Part shown: positions 25,222-38,535 of the stretch, one piece after another
Layout: the number at the start of each line of letters is the position of its first letter
Numbering within the stretch: position 1 is the first letter of the stretch
NCBI RefSeq assembly: GCF_963678865.1
Contig: NZ_OY787459.1
Coordinates: 1,764,501 to 1,828,500, forward strand
Length of the DNA: 64,000 bases
Direction: 5' to 3'
Source: Maridesulfovibrio sp.
GTDB taxonomy: Bacteria; Desulfobacterota; Desulfovibrionia; Desulfovibrionales; Desulfovibrionaceae
Program-made: the position numbers and the translations under genes
The notes under the pieces: model-generated
What the model saw: only the letters and a program-made list of their open reading frames with translations
Told to the model about the DNA's origin: nothing
Database searches by the model: none

Positions 25222-25926
25222 CTAAAAATATCCCATGGACGTGAGCTGTTCCAGATTGCGTTCTTTTTCGGAACTGCGACCGTCGCGTTCAGCGCTGCCG
25301 CCTTTAACAGTACAGGGTCTGCATCCCAAAGACCGATAACCTTGATCGTAAAGCTCGCAATGCGGAATCCGGTGCATGGCAATAAACGACCAGATGTCCA
25401 TCTCGGTCCATTCAAGAATAGGATTCAGCAGAGTGTGCTCCGGATCATCACGCACTTCCATATAGCTGCGCCCAACCCTGCTGGGGTGCTCATCCCGGCG
25501 AATACCGGTTATGAGCAGGTCTATCTCGAAAACTTCTATGGCTTTCTGCAAGGGTCTGATCTTGAGATCGGCGCAACATTTTACCGGGTCCTCAGCGAGG
25601 GGATACCCGGAAAGATCGACATCAGGTCGAATAATTTTCACATCCACACCCCATTGCAGTGAGACACTGTCCCGGAAAGCCATGACTTCGGGAAATTTAA
25701 CCCCGGTGTCAATGGACAGGGCCTGCGGAACAAGCACCAGCGAGGCTTCCTTACCCTTACTTTTGAGCACCTCACGCCAAAGAGCCAACACCACAGTGGA
25801 ATCCTTTCCGCCGGTCCATGCAACTGCGATCCGTTCAGGTGGATACATCTCCAGCATGCCGGACATCAAACCGGCACTGTGAGCCACTTTGGCATCCAGA
25901 GGAACGGACACGTTAATATCAGTCAA
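25222..25926 (-). CDS. PAPS reductase/ATP sulfurylase-family protein with mixed CysH and CysD features
   Basis: The 234 residues carry a PP-loop (WTGGKDSTVVLAL, residues ~34-46) that binds an adenylyl nucleotide. A CC pair (VKCCADLKIRPL) and a CxxC pair (SLGCRPCT) match the [4Fe-4S] ligands of assimilatory APS reductases. But the C-terminus lacks the catalytic ECGLH cysteine tail and instead ends ERDGR...LTSMGYF, close to the CysD end (ERQGR...KRQGYF). No cysN is adjacent. It could be a divergent APS reductase, a CysD-like adenylyltransferase or another thiouridylase-like enzyme. The assignment beyond family level is uncertain. Confidence 0.7.
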   Translation of the reverse strand: MTDINVSVPLDAKVAHSAGLMSGMLEMYPPERIAVAWTGGKDSTVVLALWREVLKSKGKEASLVLVPQALSIDTGVKFPEVMAFRDSVSLQWGVDVKIIRPDVDLSGYPLAEDPVKCCADLKIRPLQKAIEVFEIDLLITGIRRDEHPSRVGRSYMEVRDDPEHTLLNPILEWTEMDIWSFIAMHRIPHCELYDQGYRSLGCRPCTVKGGSAERDGRSSEKERNLEQLTSMGYF

Positions 25927-26185
25927 GATTATCTCCTTGAAAAAAGTACTCCTCTTGTTGCCTGAAACCGGTCTTTTTGCAAGCTGCAGCCAAAGGCGGA
26001 AATTCGATTCGCAAAAAGCAACACACTCAATCTTTTTTCTTGCTTTTAGTTACTCACGGCTATATGCCCTACCTCGCTGTAATTAGAAGCTTACTCATGC
26101 ACTCAATTTTGATATACTTTACATATCTTTAAAATACTGCATCAAGCTTCACTTTTACATCTTTTTTACACGCAAGGAGCAGTTT

Positions 26186-26656
26186 ATGAACTGTCCTGAA
26201 AACATACAGGAAAAAACGGTCATCGGCTGGAGGGAATGGGGAGCTTTCCCGCAATTAAATATTCCGGCAATAAAATTCAAAACTGACACCGGAGCGAAGA
26301 CATCATGCCTGCATTCTTTTCATCAGGAATTTTTCCAACGGGATGGCTGCAAATGGATTCGGTTCGGTATTCACCCGGTGCAAAAGAACACACGCGTGGA
26401 GATATTCTGCGAAGCGCCGGTAATTGACTTCCGCACAGTCACCAACTCCGGAGGCATAAGCGAGGAACGTCCTGTGATCAACTCGCAATTAGTGCTCGGC
26501 GATAAGAGTTGGGATATTGAACTGACCCTGACCAACCGGGATTCAATGAAATTCAGGATGCTTCTGGGCAGAACAGCCATGGAAGACCGGCTCATTGTCG
26601 ATCCGGCCGGATCATACCTGCTGGGCAGAAAACACGCAGCAGAGTATTATAAATAA
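26186..26656 (+). CDS. RimB-like retropepsin-type protease (formerly ATP-dependent zinc protease family)
   Basis: A 156-residue protein of the RimB/PF05618 family. The N-terminal DTGAKTS near residue 35 is the aspartic-protease-like signature, followed by beta strands and LLGRTAMEDRLIVDPAGSYLLG, matching the retropepsin fold. RimB proteins trim glutamate tails that RimK adds to ribosomal protein S6. rimK follows 18 bases downstream, which supports this role. AAGGAG precedes the ATG. Its protease activity is known only by homology. Confidence 0.85.
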   Translation: MNCPENIQEKTVIGWREWGAFPQLNIPAIKFKTDTGAKTSCLHSFHQEFFQRDGCKWIRFGIHPVQKNTRVEIFCEAPVIDFRTVTNSGGISEERPVINSQLVLGDKSWDIELTLTNRDSMKFRMLLGRTAMEDRLIVDPAGSYLLGRKHAAEYYK

Positions 26657-26674
26657 ATATTTCGGGAGGCACGA

Positions 26675-27580
26675 ATGAAAATCGGCATTCTTTCCCGCAA
26701 AAGGGAACTTTACTCCACAAATTCACTTGTGGAAGCCTGCAAGGCTCGCGGCCATGAAGTCAGGGTTATCAACCCTCTTCGCTGCTACATGAATATAACT
26801 TCACACAACCCCAGCATTCTCTACAAAGGAGAGAAGCTTGAAGGTTTTGATGCTATCATCCCCCGCATAGGGGCATCCATCACTTTTTACGGCTGCGCGG
26901 TTGTCCGCCAGTTCGAGATGATGGGCGTTTATTGTGTCAACGAATCCGTAGCCATCACCCGCTCCCGGGATAAGCTGCGCAGCCTGCAGCTTCTGGCCCG
27001 CAAGGGAATCGGACTTCCGGTGACGGCTTTTGCCCACTCCACCCAGTACACTGAAGACCTGATTGATATTGTGGGCGGTGCTCCGCTGGTTATCAAATTG
27101 CTGGAAGGCACACAGGGCAAGGGAGTTGTCCTTGCCGAGACAAGGGCGACCGCTGCAAGTATCATTGAAGCTTTCAAGGGGCTTGAGGCCAACATACTTG
27201 TACAGGAATTCATATCCGAAGCCTCCGGTTCGGACATTCGCTGCCTTGTGGTCGGAGGCAAGGTTATCGCTTCCATGAAAAGACAGGGACGCGAGGGAGA
27301 CTTCCGCTCCAACCTGCATCAGGGCGGCTCTGCAACTCAGGTCAGGATTACTCCCGAGGAACGTTCCACAGCAGTCCGCAGTGCCAAAATCATGGGACTG
27401 GGGTTCTGCGGGGTAGATATTCTGCGCTCCAATCACGGCCCGGTGGTCATGGAGGTAAACTCATCCCCCGGACTTGAAGGCATAGAAAAAACCACAAATT
27501 TAGATGTCGCAGGAAGCCTGATTGAGTACATTGAAAAAAATGCCCAGCCAGGTAAAACCAAGACCAAGGGTAAGGGCTGA
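26675..27580 (+). CDS. rimK: Ribosomal protein S6 glutamate ligase RimK (ATP-grasp)
   Basis: RimK adds glutamates to the C-terminus of ribosomal protein S6 or related substrates. The 301 residues show the RimK order: N-terminal [53 protein letters not shown], the ATP-grasp loop [17 protein letters not shown], and the metal-binding end [32 protein letters not shown] precedes the ATG. It forms an operon with rimB and ends at a strong terminator. Confidence 0.93.
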   Translation: MKIGILSRKRELYSTNSLVEACKARGHEVRVINPLRCYMNITSHNPSILYKGEKLEGFDAIIPRIGASITFYGCAVVRQFEMMGVYCVNESVAITRSRDKLRSLQLLARKGIGLPVTAFAHSTQYTEDLIDIVGGAPLVIKLLEGTQGKGVVLAETRATAASIIEAFKGLEANILVQEFISEASGSDIRCLVVGGKVIASMKRQGREGDFRSNLHQGGSATQVRITPEERSTAVRSAKIMGLGFCGVDILRSNHGPVVMEVNSSPGLEGIEKTTNLDVAGSLIEYIEKNAQPGKTKTKGKG

Positions 27581-27605
27581 TAATTTCAGTCGATAAAATT
27601 CAAAA

Positions 27606-27640
27606 GGCCCCCGCATCCATCGGATGCGGGGGCCTAATTT
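27606..27640. terminator. Bidirectional terminator between rimK and por
   Basis: A 13-bp GC-rich stem GGCCCCCGCATCC/GGATGCGGGGGCC with a three-base loop, followed by TAATTTT on the plus side and AATTTTG-type sequence on the minus side after the stem. Confidence 0.85.
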
Positions 27641-27667
27641 TACACAGACATTTTTGCTGTAACTTGA

Positions 27668-31195
<3,528 letters not shown>

Positions 31196-31419
31196 TTAAT
31201 ACTCCGTGTCTTTATGGTTGGGAAGGCGTGCGGCGGAAAGTGTAACACACGACCATATGCGTTGCCTACCCGTATTTCACAGCTTTCAGGCCGATTTCTT
31301 TAAAAAGTTGGTCAGCCGTTCAAAATACTTAAAAATACTGCACTTCCAAGTTTCATATCCAACCTTGAAAGCGGAAAAACTCCTTGGAAGTACATTCAAT
31401 CAAACAAATTTTTTTTACG

Positions 31420-33537
31420 TTACTTGCCCCCGGATTTATTCTTTTCAGCAATAGCCTGAATGGCGGTAATGGCCACAGTGTTGACAACATCACGCACGGT
31501 ACACCCACGGCTCAGGTCGTTGACCGGTTTTTTCAACCCCTGCAACACCGGACCGATGGCGACTGATTCAGGCTGGGAACGCTGCACAGCCTTATAAGTA
31601 TTGTTCCCGGTATTGAGATCGGGAAAAATCAACACGGTAGCCCGTCCTGCAACATCGCTCTCGGGCATGAGTTCAGCGGCAACATCCGGATCAACTGCTG
31701 CATCAAACTGCAACGGCCCTTCCACCGCGATCTCCGGGGCAAGCTTGCGCACCAGTTCGGTAGCTTCTTTGACCTTATCAACAGATAACCCTTTACCCGA
31801 CTCCCCGGTGGAGTAGGAAAGCATAGCCACCCTGGGTTCAATGCCGAAAATTCTAGCAGTTTGTGCAGAGCTGACGGCAATCTCGGCAAGTTCCTGCGCA
31901 TTGGGGTTTGGGTTCACCGCGCAATCTCCGTACACCATAACCCGATCATTCTGACACATGAGAAAGACGCTGGAAATAATTGAAAATCCCGGTTTGGTTT
32001 TAATGAATTCAAAAGCCGGACGTATAGTCTGGGCAGTGGTGGTGATAGAACCTGAAACCATGCCGTCCGCAATTCCGGTATACACCATCATGGTTCCGAA
32101 ATAAGTAGGGTCACTCATACGGTCGCGGGCATCATCCTTCACAATGCACTTATTTTTGCGCAGCTCAAAATATTCATCCACAAAACGGTCAAAATATTCA
32201 GAGGTTAACGGATCCACTATTTCGATACCCTCCAAACTGATGTCTATAGACGAAGCGACCTGCCTGATTTCATCCTTATTCCCAAGCAGGGTCATACGCA
32301 CGACCCGCCTACGGCGCAAAATATCCGCAGCACGCAGTATGCGTTCCTCCTTTCCTTCCGGCAGGACTATATGCTGCTCATCTTCACGAGCCTTATGCAG
32401 CAGGGTATGTTCAAACATATACGGGGTAATGCGTGTGGAACTGCTGGAAACAAACTTCTGCTGCAATTCATGTGAATCAACACAGGTTTCAAAAAGCCCC
32501 ATGGCCGAGAGAACCTTGGCCTGATTCTCAGGATCGATCTTTCCGTGCAGACCGCGCAGAATCTGGGCTGTCTTGTAGGTATGCCCCGGAGCCACCAATA
32601 TAGGCAGAGGCACGCCCTTCCATCCTTCTATTAAATGATGCACGGTCATGGCCGGTTTAATCCCGCCCGTGAGCAGAATCCCCGACACATTGGGGTAGGA
32701 ATCGGAAAGACGCGAAGACAGACTGGCCAGGATAATATCCGAACGGTCACCGGGGGTGATGATCAGGCTGCCGTCATTGACGTATTTCAGAAAATTTTCA
32801 ATCTGCATGGCCGCGACGACATAGTTATCAATGGGAGTATCGAGGCGGTCCTTGCCGTATAAGACATTACAATCCAGCCATTTAAGCACGTCACTTATGG
32901 TCGGATTACCCAGCCTTTTGTCATCGGGGAGAACATAGACCAATGGGTGGCTTTTGCTTTTGAGGCATCTACGCAGGCGCGCTGCGAGATCAGGGGAAAA
33001 AAGCTTTGATGCCCGGTTGATCATAACCGATATAACATCCAACCCTTTATCCTCAAACATGGCGACGGTACGGTTGGCCAGATCGCAGATTTCATCTTCA
33101 TAACTGTCCATGGCATTAAGCACGGCCAACACAGGACTACCGAGGTTACTTGCTACATCAAGATTTATTTCAAATTCAACGGCAGCCTCGCCGCCGAGGT
33201 AATCCGTACCTTCGCAAAGCACGAAATCGTACTCTCTCTCCAGCGTTTTGAAGCGGTCCAGAACATTCTCCATAAGCAGGGAATGCTTACCGTCATTGAG
33301 CAGGCGTGTGGCTTCGCTCTGAGTATATGCGTAGGTTGTTTTATAATCCTGCGAAAGCTTGAAATGACGAAGGATGAGGTCGATATCATGATCCCGGTCC
33401 CTGAAATTATCATGAATAATGGGCCTGAAAATAGCCACTTTCCGCAGGTGGGTTAAAAGCAGTTGCATCACACCGAGGACAATTGCTGATTTTCCGCTCC
33501 GTGCCTCTGTGGCCGCAATATATAAGCTCTTTGACAT
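31420..33537 (-). CDS. pta: Phosphate acetyltransferase Pta (with N-terminal BioD-like and DRTGG domains)
   Basis: Pta interconverts acetyl-CoA and acetyl phosphate, giving ATP through acetate kinase. The 705 residues are the long type. An N-terminal nucleotide-binding region (EARSGKSAIVLGVMQLL) resembles BioD. A DRTGG regulatory domain lies around residues 215-330 (GDRSDIILASL, GILLTGGIKP). The catalytic domain runs from ~375 to the end (DGMVSGSITTTAQTIRPAFEFIKT, MLSYSTGESGKG, GRATVLIFPDLNTGNN, NDLSRGCTVRDVVNTVAITA). AGGAGAAAG precedes the ATG. The acetate kinase gene is not in the window. It sits upstream of por, with 227 bases between. Confidence 0.96.
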   Translation of the reverse strand: MSKSLYIAATEARSGKSAIVLGVMQLLLTHLRKVAIFRPIIHDNFRDRDHDIDLILRHFKLSQDYKTTYAYTQSEATRLLNDGKHSLLMENVLDRFKTLEREYDFVLCEGTDYLGGEAAVEFEINLDVASNLGSPVLAVLNAMDSYEDEICDLANRTVAMFEDKGLDVISVMINRASKLFSPDLAARLRRCLKSKSHPLVYVLPDDKRLGNPTISDVLKWLDCNVLYGKDRLDTPIDNYVVAAMQIENFLKYVNDGSLIITPGDRSDIILASLSSRLSDSYPNVSGILLTGGIKPAMTVHHLIEGWKGVPLPILVAPGHTYKTAQILRGLHGKIDPENQAKVLSAMGLFETCVDSHELQQKFVSSSSTRITPYMFEHTLLHKAREDEQHIVLPEGKEERILRAADILRRRRVVRMTLLGNKDEIRQVASSIDISLEGIEIVDPLTSEYFDRFVDEYFELRKNKCIVKDDARDRMSDPTYFGTMMVYTGIADGMVSGSITTTAQTIRPAFEFIKTKPGFSIISSVFLMCQNDRVMVYGDCAVNPNPNAQELAEIAVSSAQTARIFGIEPRVAMLSYSTGESGKGLSVDKVKEATELVRKLAPEIAVEGPLQFDAAVDPDVAAELMPESDVAGRATVLIFPDLNTGNNTYKAVQRSQPESVAIGPVLQGLKKPVNDLSRGCTVRDVVNTVAITAIQAIAEKNKSGGK

Positions 33538-33993
33538 TCTTTCTCCTGAATTCAGTTACTGCATGGAATTTACTAATACCAAATCTTTCATTTTTAATCA
33601 CGCTCATGAAGTGACAGAAAAGATATCTTTGCCAGACAGCAAAGAAGACACCAGATGCAGGAAGCAGAAAACCGGAACTGAGCGAATACCGGTTTATCTG
33701 ACGTCCGGATTCGGAGACACCCGGCAAAGACCACTGGAGGTGCTGATGAGGTCCGCCATGCTGCCTTGGATTTAATGCTGCAACCCTTTTGTAGCGCTAA
33801 AAAAGGCAAACAGTCGTGGCCCTGCCGGGGGATGCTTGCGGAACATCCGGTGTCTCCAGGTCCGAATTTCGGACGCAGATATGGAATCAGCAACCTTGCG
33901 GCTGCAGACTATTTCAAGAAAGAACAATTATCCCAGTCAGCTTTGAAAAATCAGTTTCCGGGCGGAACATGCCGCCCGGAAACACAGGGGGTG
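33538..33993. other. 456-bp gap between the DASS transporter and pta
   Basis: No convincing gene. Short open frames on both strands are Cys/Ser/Arg-rich and lack ribosome sites, except a nine-codon frame behind GGAGGTGCTG (ATG near 33746) that is too short to call. The end nearest the transporter holds its terminator hairpin. The end nearest pta should hold the pta promoter, which I could not resolve. Confidence 0.5.
33955..33982 (-). terminator. Terminator hairpin of the DASS transporter gene
   Basis: Perfect 11-bp stem TTTCCGGGCGG/CCGCCCGGAAA with a six-base loop, just past the transporter stop; a short T-rich stretch (CTGATTTTTC) follows on the minus strand. Confidence 0.7.
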
Positions 33994-35532
33994 TTACTTA
34001 GGCATAACTGCCCAGTCAGGGAGGACACTTAAATCTACGCCCCAGAGAACCGGAAGCATGTAGACAACGGAAACGGTAATCAGAACCGCACCGATAATAT
34101 TCAGCCAGAAACCAGCCGCAGCCATCTGCTTGATGGATACACATCCCGAGCCGAACACAACAGCGTTGGGTGGCGTTGCAACCGGGAGCATGAAGGCAAA
34201 GGATGCTGCAACACAAGCACCGACGATGGTTGCAAAGGGGTGTACGCCCATGGCGATCGCCGCACTGCCCATAATGGGCACCAGCAGTGTCGCGGTGGCT
34301 GTGTTGGAGGTGATTTCTGTCAGGAAGATGGTAATCAGGACCACAATGGCGACGAAGGCCAGAATGGAAAGACCGTCGAGCATGGTCAGTCTGGAAGCAA
34401 TATATGTCGCCAGACCGGTCTTTGAAAAACCGTTAGCGATTGCCAGACCACCACCGAAAAGCAGGATTACATCCCAGGGGATTTTAACTGCGGTTTTCCA
34501 ATCCAGAAGGAATTTGCCTTTCTTGAAATCAGTGGGAATGGCAAAGAGGATACCTGCACCCAGGATACCGATGGTGGCATCATGCACATGACCAAAATTG
34601 GGCCAGATGACTGACATGAAGGCTGCTTTCTTGAGAAATCCTCGAGACAACCAGAAAGCCGCAACAAAACAGCCGACGGCAACAATGTACTTTTCTTCCT
34701 TGGACATGGGCCCAAGTGCCGCGATTTCTTTATTGATGATGGCCTCACCACCGGCAAGCTCAAGACCTTTGGACGGAAACAGGACCTTGGTCAGAATCCA
34801 CCATGAGGCAGCGATCATGATTGCAGCCAGAGGAACACCATAGAGCATCCACTGGGCGAAACCGATCTGGACGCCGTACATTTTGTCAACCATACCGACC
34901 ATTACTGTGTTCGGAGGAGTACCGATGATGGTACCGACACCACCCATTGAAGCAGCATAGGCGATACCGAGCATGAGACATTTACCGAAGTTTGATTCGG
35001 GGCCGGTATTGGAGCAGGCTCTAAGGTCTTTGGAGTCAAACCCGGTAGCCTGCTGGATAACAGCAAGACCGATGGGAACCATCATCATGGTCGTTGCGGT
35101 GTTTGACACCCACATGGAGAGAAAGCCGGTAGCTATCATGAACCCGAGAATCATACGTCCGGGACTGGTTCCCACCATTTTAATGGTGTGCAGGGCAATG
35201 CGCCGATGCAGGTTCCAGCGTTCCATGGTAACGGCCAGAAAAAAGCCGCCCATGAACAGATAGATGAGATGGTTAGCGTAAGGGGCACAAGCCGCTGAAG
35301 ACTTCATAATCCCCAACAGCGGAAAAAGTGCGATAGGCATCAGAGATGTAGCGGGAATGGGGATTGCTTCGGTAATCCACCAGATCGCCATCAGGGCCGT
35401 AACCGCCGCAACTTTCCATGCCGCAGGATCCATACCGGAAGGTGCGGGCATTAAAAACATGATCAGGAAAACTATCGGTCCCAAAAAATAACCGATTCTA
35501 CGTCCGTTACCACTATCTTGTTGATCGCTCAT
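33994..35532 (-). CDS. DASS/SLC13 family dicarboxylate:sodium symporter
   Basis: A 512-residue inner-membrane protein with about 12 hydrophobic segments. Two family motifs are visible: SNTATTMMMVPIGLAV in the first half and TSNTATATLLVPIMGS in the second, both SNT motifs that bind sodium and the carboxylate; near the end VATPPNAVVFGSG is also typical. It starts GPIVFLIMFLMPAP and WWITEAIPIPATSLMPIALFPLLG, the DASS N-terminus. The downstream-strand context of malic enzyme, fumarase and fumarate reductase points to succinate, fumarate or malate uptake or exchange. Confidence 0.92.
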   Translation of the reverse strand: MSDQQDSGNGRRIGYFLGPIVFLIMFLMPAPSGMDPAAWKVAAVTALMAIWWITEAIPIPATSLMPIALFPLLGIMKSSAACAPYANHLIYLFMGGFFLAVTMERWNLHRRIALHTIKMVGTSPGRMILGFMIATGFLSMWVSNTATTMMMVPIGLAVIQQATGFDSKDLRACSNTGPESNFGKCLMLGIAYAASMGGVGTIIGTPPNTVMVGMVDKMYGVQIGFAQWMLYGVPLAAIMIAASWWILTKVLFPSKGLELAGGEAIINKEIAALGPMSKEEKYIVAVGCFVAAFWLSRGFLKKAAFMSVIWPNFGHVHDATIGILGAGILFAIPTDFKKGKFLLDWKTAVKIPWDVILLFGGGLAIANGFSKTGLATYIASRLTMLDGLSILAFVAIVVLITIFLTEITSNTATATLLVPIMGSAAIAMGVHPFATIVGACVAASFAFMLPVATPPNAVVFGSGCVSIKQMAAAGFWLNIIGAVLITVSVVYMLPVLWGVDLSVLPDWAVMPK

Positions 35533-35685
35533 AGTCCCTCACTTGAGCTTGTGGCAGAGCACGCCGGATACAAATGGAATTTTACTGCCCCGCAATGCGG
35601 GTTGTCAGCGCAGCTAAAAACCATCCTGCCTGATCCGGACAGACTGCCGAGACTTTACATACAGGACCTCACCACCAGTTTTGTA

Positions 35686-35709
35686 CCCTCCCGACCGGGG
35701 CCGGGAGGG
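35686..35709 (-). terminator. Hairpin after malic enzyme gene
   Basis: Stem CCCTCCCG/CGGGAGGG with an 8-base loop in the gap between malic enzyme and the transporter. No clear uridine run, so it may only partly stop transcription. Confidence 0.5.
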
Positions 35710-35777
35710 ATTGTTACCAATTCAGGTACGCAACCGAGCAGGGCTACGACCATGCAATTCAAGAGAATTAAGCTTCA

Positions 35778-37097
35778 TTAAAGATCAAGATCATATGTCT
35801 TGAGGAATTCACCAACACGTTTTCTGGAAGCAGCCAGACGTTCGCGCAGTTCTTTTTTGTATTCTTCAATATCGATCTTCTTGCGGGCTACGCCGGTATC
35901 CATAGCTGCCTGTGCAACAGCTGCGGATTCCCATTCGATCAGACGCAGGTCGAGCGGTTTGGGGATGATGTAGTCAATACCGAATTCAAGCTTGTCCACA
36001 CCGTAAGCTTCGCAGACATAGTCCGGAGCCGGCTCTTTTGCCAAAGCAGCAAGAGCATTTGCAGCAGCAATCTTCATTTCTTCGTTAATTGCACTGGCGT
36101 TCACATCCAGTGCTCCGCGGAAGATGAAGGGGAAGCCAAGTACGTTGTTGACCTGGTTGGGGAAGTCGGAACGTCCGGTACCCATGATTGCGTCAGGACG
36201 CGCTTCCTTGGCATCGGTGTAGGAGATTTCGGGATCAGGGTTGGCGCAGGCAAAAATGATGGGGGAATCAGCCATGGACTTGACCATTTCCTTAGTGACC
36301 ATTCCCTTTACGGAAAGACCGAGGAACAGGTCGGCACCCTTCATTGCATCCGCAAGATCTTTGTACTCTTTATCGGTTGCGAACTGCAGTTTCTGCTCAT
36401 TAAGCCCTTCACGGCTTTTATTGATATGACCACGTGAGTCGAACATGGCAACGTTTTCACGCTTAATGCCCAGAGCCATATAAAAATTAGTGCAGGCTAC
36501 AGCCGCAGCACCGGCGCCGGAAACAACCAGACGCATGTCTTCGATCTTTTTGCCGGCGATTTCAGCAGCGTTGATCAGCCCCGCACCGGAGATAATGGCG
36601 GTACCGTGCTGGTCATCGTGAAAAACCGGGATATTCATTTCTTTTTTGAGCTTCTCTTCAATGTAAAAGCATTCGGGAGACTTGATATCTTCGAGGTTGA
36701 TGCCACCGAAAGTAGGTTCAAGGGCCTTTACAATATTGCAGAGCTCATCAGGATCGGTAACGTCGAGGTTGATGTCATAAACATCTACATCAGCGAACAC
36801 CTTAAACAGCACACCCTTGCCTTCCATAACCGGTTTACCGGCTTCAGGACCGATATTACCGAGTCCCAGAACAGCGGTGCCGTTGGAAACAACCGCAACA
36901 AGGTTCCCGCGACCAGTGTACTCGTACGATTTTTCCTTGTCATCAGCGATTGCAAGGCAGGCTTCAGCAACACCGGGACTGTAGGCCATGGAAAGGTCTT
37001 TCTGGGTATTGCAGGGTTTTACGGGAACGACTTCAACTTTACCCTTTCTGCCTTTCGAATGGTAGTCAAGGGCTTCCTGTTTAGTAAAAAGAGCCAT
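35778..37097 (-). CDS. Malic enzyme, NAD(P)-dependent, short form
   Basis: It decarboxylates malate to pyruvate (or the reverse) with NAD(P). The 439 residues are the short bacterial form without the phosphotransacetylase-like tail. Motifs: [51 protein letters not shown], the dinucleotide motif [11 protein letters not shown], and [15 protein letters not shown] precedes the ATG. It is the last enzyme gene of the frd-fum run and links C4 acids to the pyruvate used by por. Confidence 0.94.
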   Translation of the reverse strand: MALFTKQEALDYHSKGRKGKVEVVPVKPCNTQKDLSMAYSPGVAEACLAIADDKEKSYEYTGRGNLVAVVSNGTAVLGLGNIGPEAGKPVMEGKGVLFKVFADVDVYDINLDVTDPDELCNIVKALEPTFGGINLEDIKSPECFYIEEKLKKEMNIPVFHDDQHGTAIISGAGLINAAEIAGKKIEDMRLVVSGAGAAAVACTNFYMALGIKRENVAMFDSRGHINKSREGLNEQKLQFATDKEYKDLADAMKGADLFLGLSVKGMVTKEMVKSMADSPIIFACANPDPEISYTDAKEARPDAIMGTGRSDFPNQVNNVLGFPFIFRGALDVNASAINEEMKIAAANALAALAKEPAPDYVCEAYGVDKLEFGIDYIIPKPLDLRLIEWESAAVAQAAMDTGVARKKIDIEEYKKELRERLAASRKRVGEFLKTYDLDL

Positions 37098-37135
37098 AAC
37101 TTTCTCCTTTATTGTCGATTACAACTTTTCGACGT

Positions 37136-37693
37136 TTACTCAACACCTGCAGCTTTGCGGTCAGGCACAGCATACAGTTCGCCACCGTGGCAGTCGTTAA
37201 TGACCAGCAAAGGGAAATCCTCAACGGTCAACTCACGGATAGCTTCGGGACCCAGTTCATCAAAAGCGATAACTTTCGCTTCCTTGATGCACATGGAAAG
37301 CAGAGCACCAGCACCTCCGGTGGCTCCGAAATAAACAGCTTTATTATCTTTAAGAGCCTGCTTGACCTCATCACTACGCTTACCCTTGCCTATGCTGGCC
37401 TTCTGCCCGAGTTTGTGCAGCCGGGGTGCATAGGTGTCCATACGGTAGCTGGTAGTCGGACCGGCAGAACCGATGGGCTTGCCCGGAGGGGCCGGGCTGG
37501 GGCCGACGTAGTAAACAACCGAGCCTTTAAGCTCAAAAGGCAGTTCTTTGCCTTCATCAAGCAGGTCGCAAAGTCTTTTGTGGGCAGCATCGCGAGCGGT
37601 GTAGATGGTTCCGGTCAATTTAACAACATCCCCGGCCTTGAGCTGGACCATATCTTCATCAGTCAGCGGAGTATTCAGCTTATATTCAGCCAT
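37136..37693 (-). CDS. Class I fumarase beta (C-terminal-domain) subunit
   Basis: The 185-residue beta subunit of the two-chain iron-sulfur fumarase, which hydrates fumarate to malate. It contains GTIYTARDAAHKRL, VYYVGPSPAPPGKPIGSAGPTTSYRMD and KGKRSDEVKQAL. The ATG at 37693 overlaps the TAA of the alpha gene (TAATG) and has GGAGGTGG upstream, so the two chains are made in step. A longer in-frame start at 37729 lies inside the alpha gene. Confidence 0.93.
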   Translation of the reverse strand: MAEYKLNTPLTDEDMVQLKAGDVVKLTGTIYTARDAAHKRLCDLLDEGKELPFELKGSVVYYVGPSPAPPGKPIGSAGPTTSYRMDTYAPRLHKLGQKASIGKGKRSDEVKQALKDNKAVYFGATGGAGALLSMCIKEAKVIAFDELGPEAIRELTVEDFPLLVINDCHGGELYAVPDRKAAGVE

Positions 37694-38532
37694 TAGAGTT
37701 CCACCTCCTCGTGCCTTGAAGAATGGCACTGGATATTCACCGCCAGCGGCAGGGACGCAATGTGGCAGGGACGCATTTCGATTTTCACGTCAAAAACGGT
37801 AGTCTTGCCGCCCAGCCCCATGGGACCGATGCCGAGTTTATTGAGATCTTCCATAAGCTCGGCTTCCAGCTTGGCCATTTCAGGGTCTGGATGAGGTTCG
37901 CCAACTTTGCGCATCAGGGATTTTTTAGCCAGCAGCGCGGAATATTCGAAGGTTCCCCCCACGCCGATACCGACCATTGTCGGGGGACAGGGATTGGGAC
38001 CGGCTTCAGCGACACGCTCTATGACGAATTTCTTGATGCCTTCCCAGCCCTGTGCCGGAGCAAGCATGGTCACCCGGCTCATGTTTTCGGAGCCGCCGCC
38101 CTTGGCCATGAAAGTAATTTTGATCTTGTCACCGGGGACGATATCAAAATGTATAATGGCCGGGGTGTTATCCTTGGTATTGGCACGGGTCAGGGGATCA
38201 CAGGCAGACTTACGCAGGAATCCTTCCTCATACCCCTTGCGTGTTCCTTCGTTGATGGCGTCCCGGATGTTCATGCCTTCCACACGCACATCCTCACCCA
38301 TTTCAACGATGAACACGGCCAGCCCGGTATCCTGACAAAGCGGCAGTCCGGATTCAGCAGCCAGTTCCCAGTTTTCTTTGATCTGCCTGAACACTTCCTT
38401 TGCCGCCGGGGACTCCTCGGCAGCGGCGCATTCGTTAAAACGCTTTTTCACATCTTCAGGCAGGTAGCGGTTTGCGCTCACGCACATTTTCGCCACGGCA
38501 TCAATAACCTGTTCAGCTTTAATGGTACGCAT
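37693..38532 (-). CDS. Class I fumarase alpha (catalytic) subunit
   Basis: The 279-residue alpha subunit carries the [4Fe-4S] cluster. Likely cluster Cys are in LPLCQDTGLAVFIVEMG, in SACDPLTRANTKDN and in GPNPCPPTMVGIGVGGTFEYSA; MGLGGKTTVFDVKIE follows near the end. It overlaps the beta gene by one base and follows frdB by three bases, so frdCAB-fumAB reads as one operon. Confidence 0.94.
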   Translation of the reverse strand: MRTIKAEQVIDAVAKMCVSANRYLPEDVKKRFNECAAAEESPAAKEVFRQIKENWELAAESGLPLCQDTGLAVFIVEMGEDVRVEGMNIRDAINEGTRKGYEEGFLRKSACDPLTRANTKDNTPAIIHFDIVPGDKIKITFMAKGGGSENMSRVTMLAPAQGWEGIKKFVIERVAEAGPNPCPPTMVGIGVGGTFEYSALLAKKSLMRKVGEPHPDPEMAKLEAELMEDLNKLGIGPMGLGGKTTVFDVKIEMRPCHIASLPLAVNIQCHSSRHEEVEL

Positions 38533-38535
38533 AGC

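Noticed and set aside
33594..33893. 99-codon frame between the DASS transporter and pta
   Set aside because: Cys/Ser-rich product, no ribosome site, overlaps another equally poor frame.
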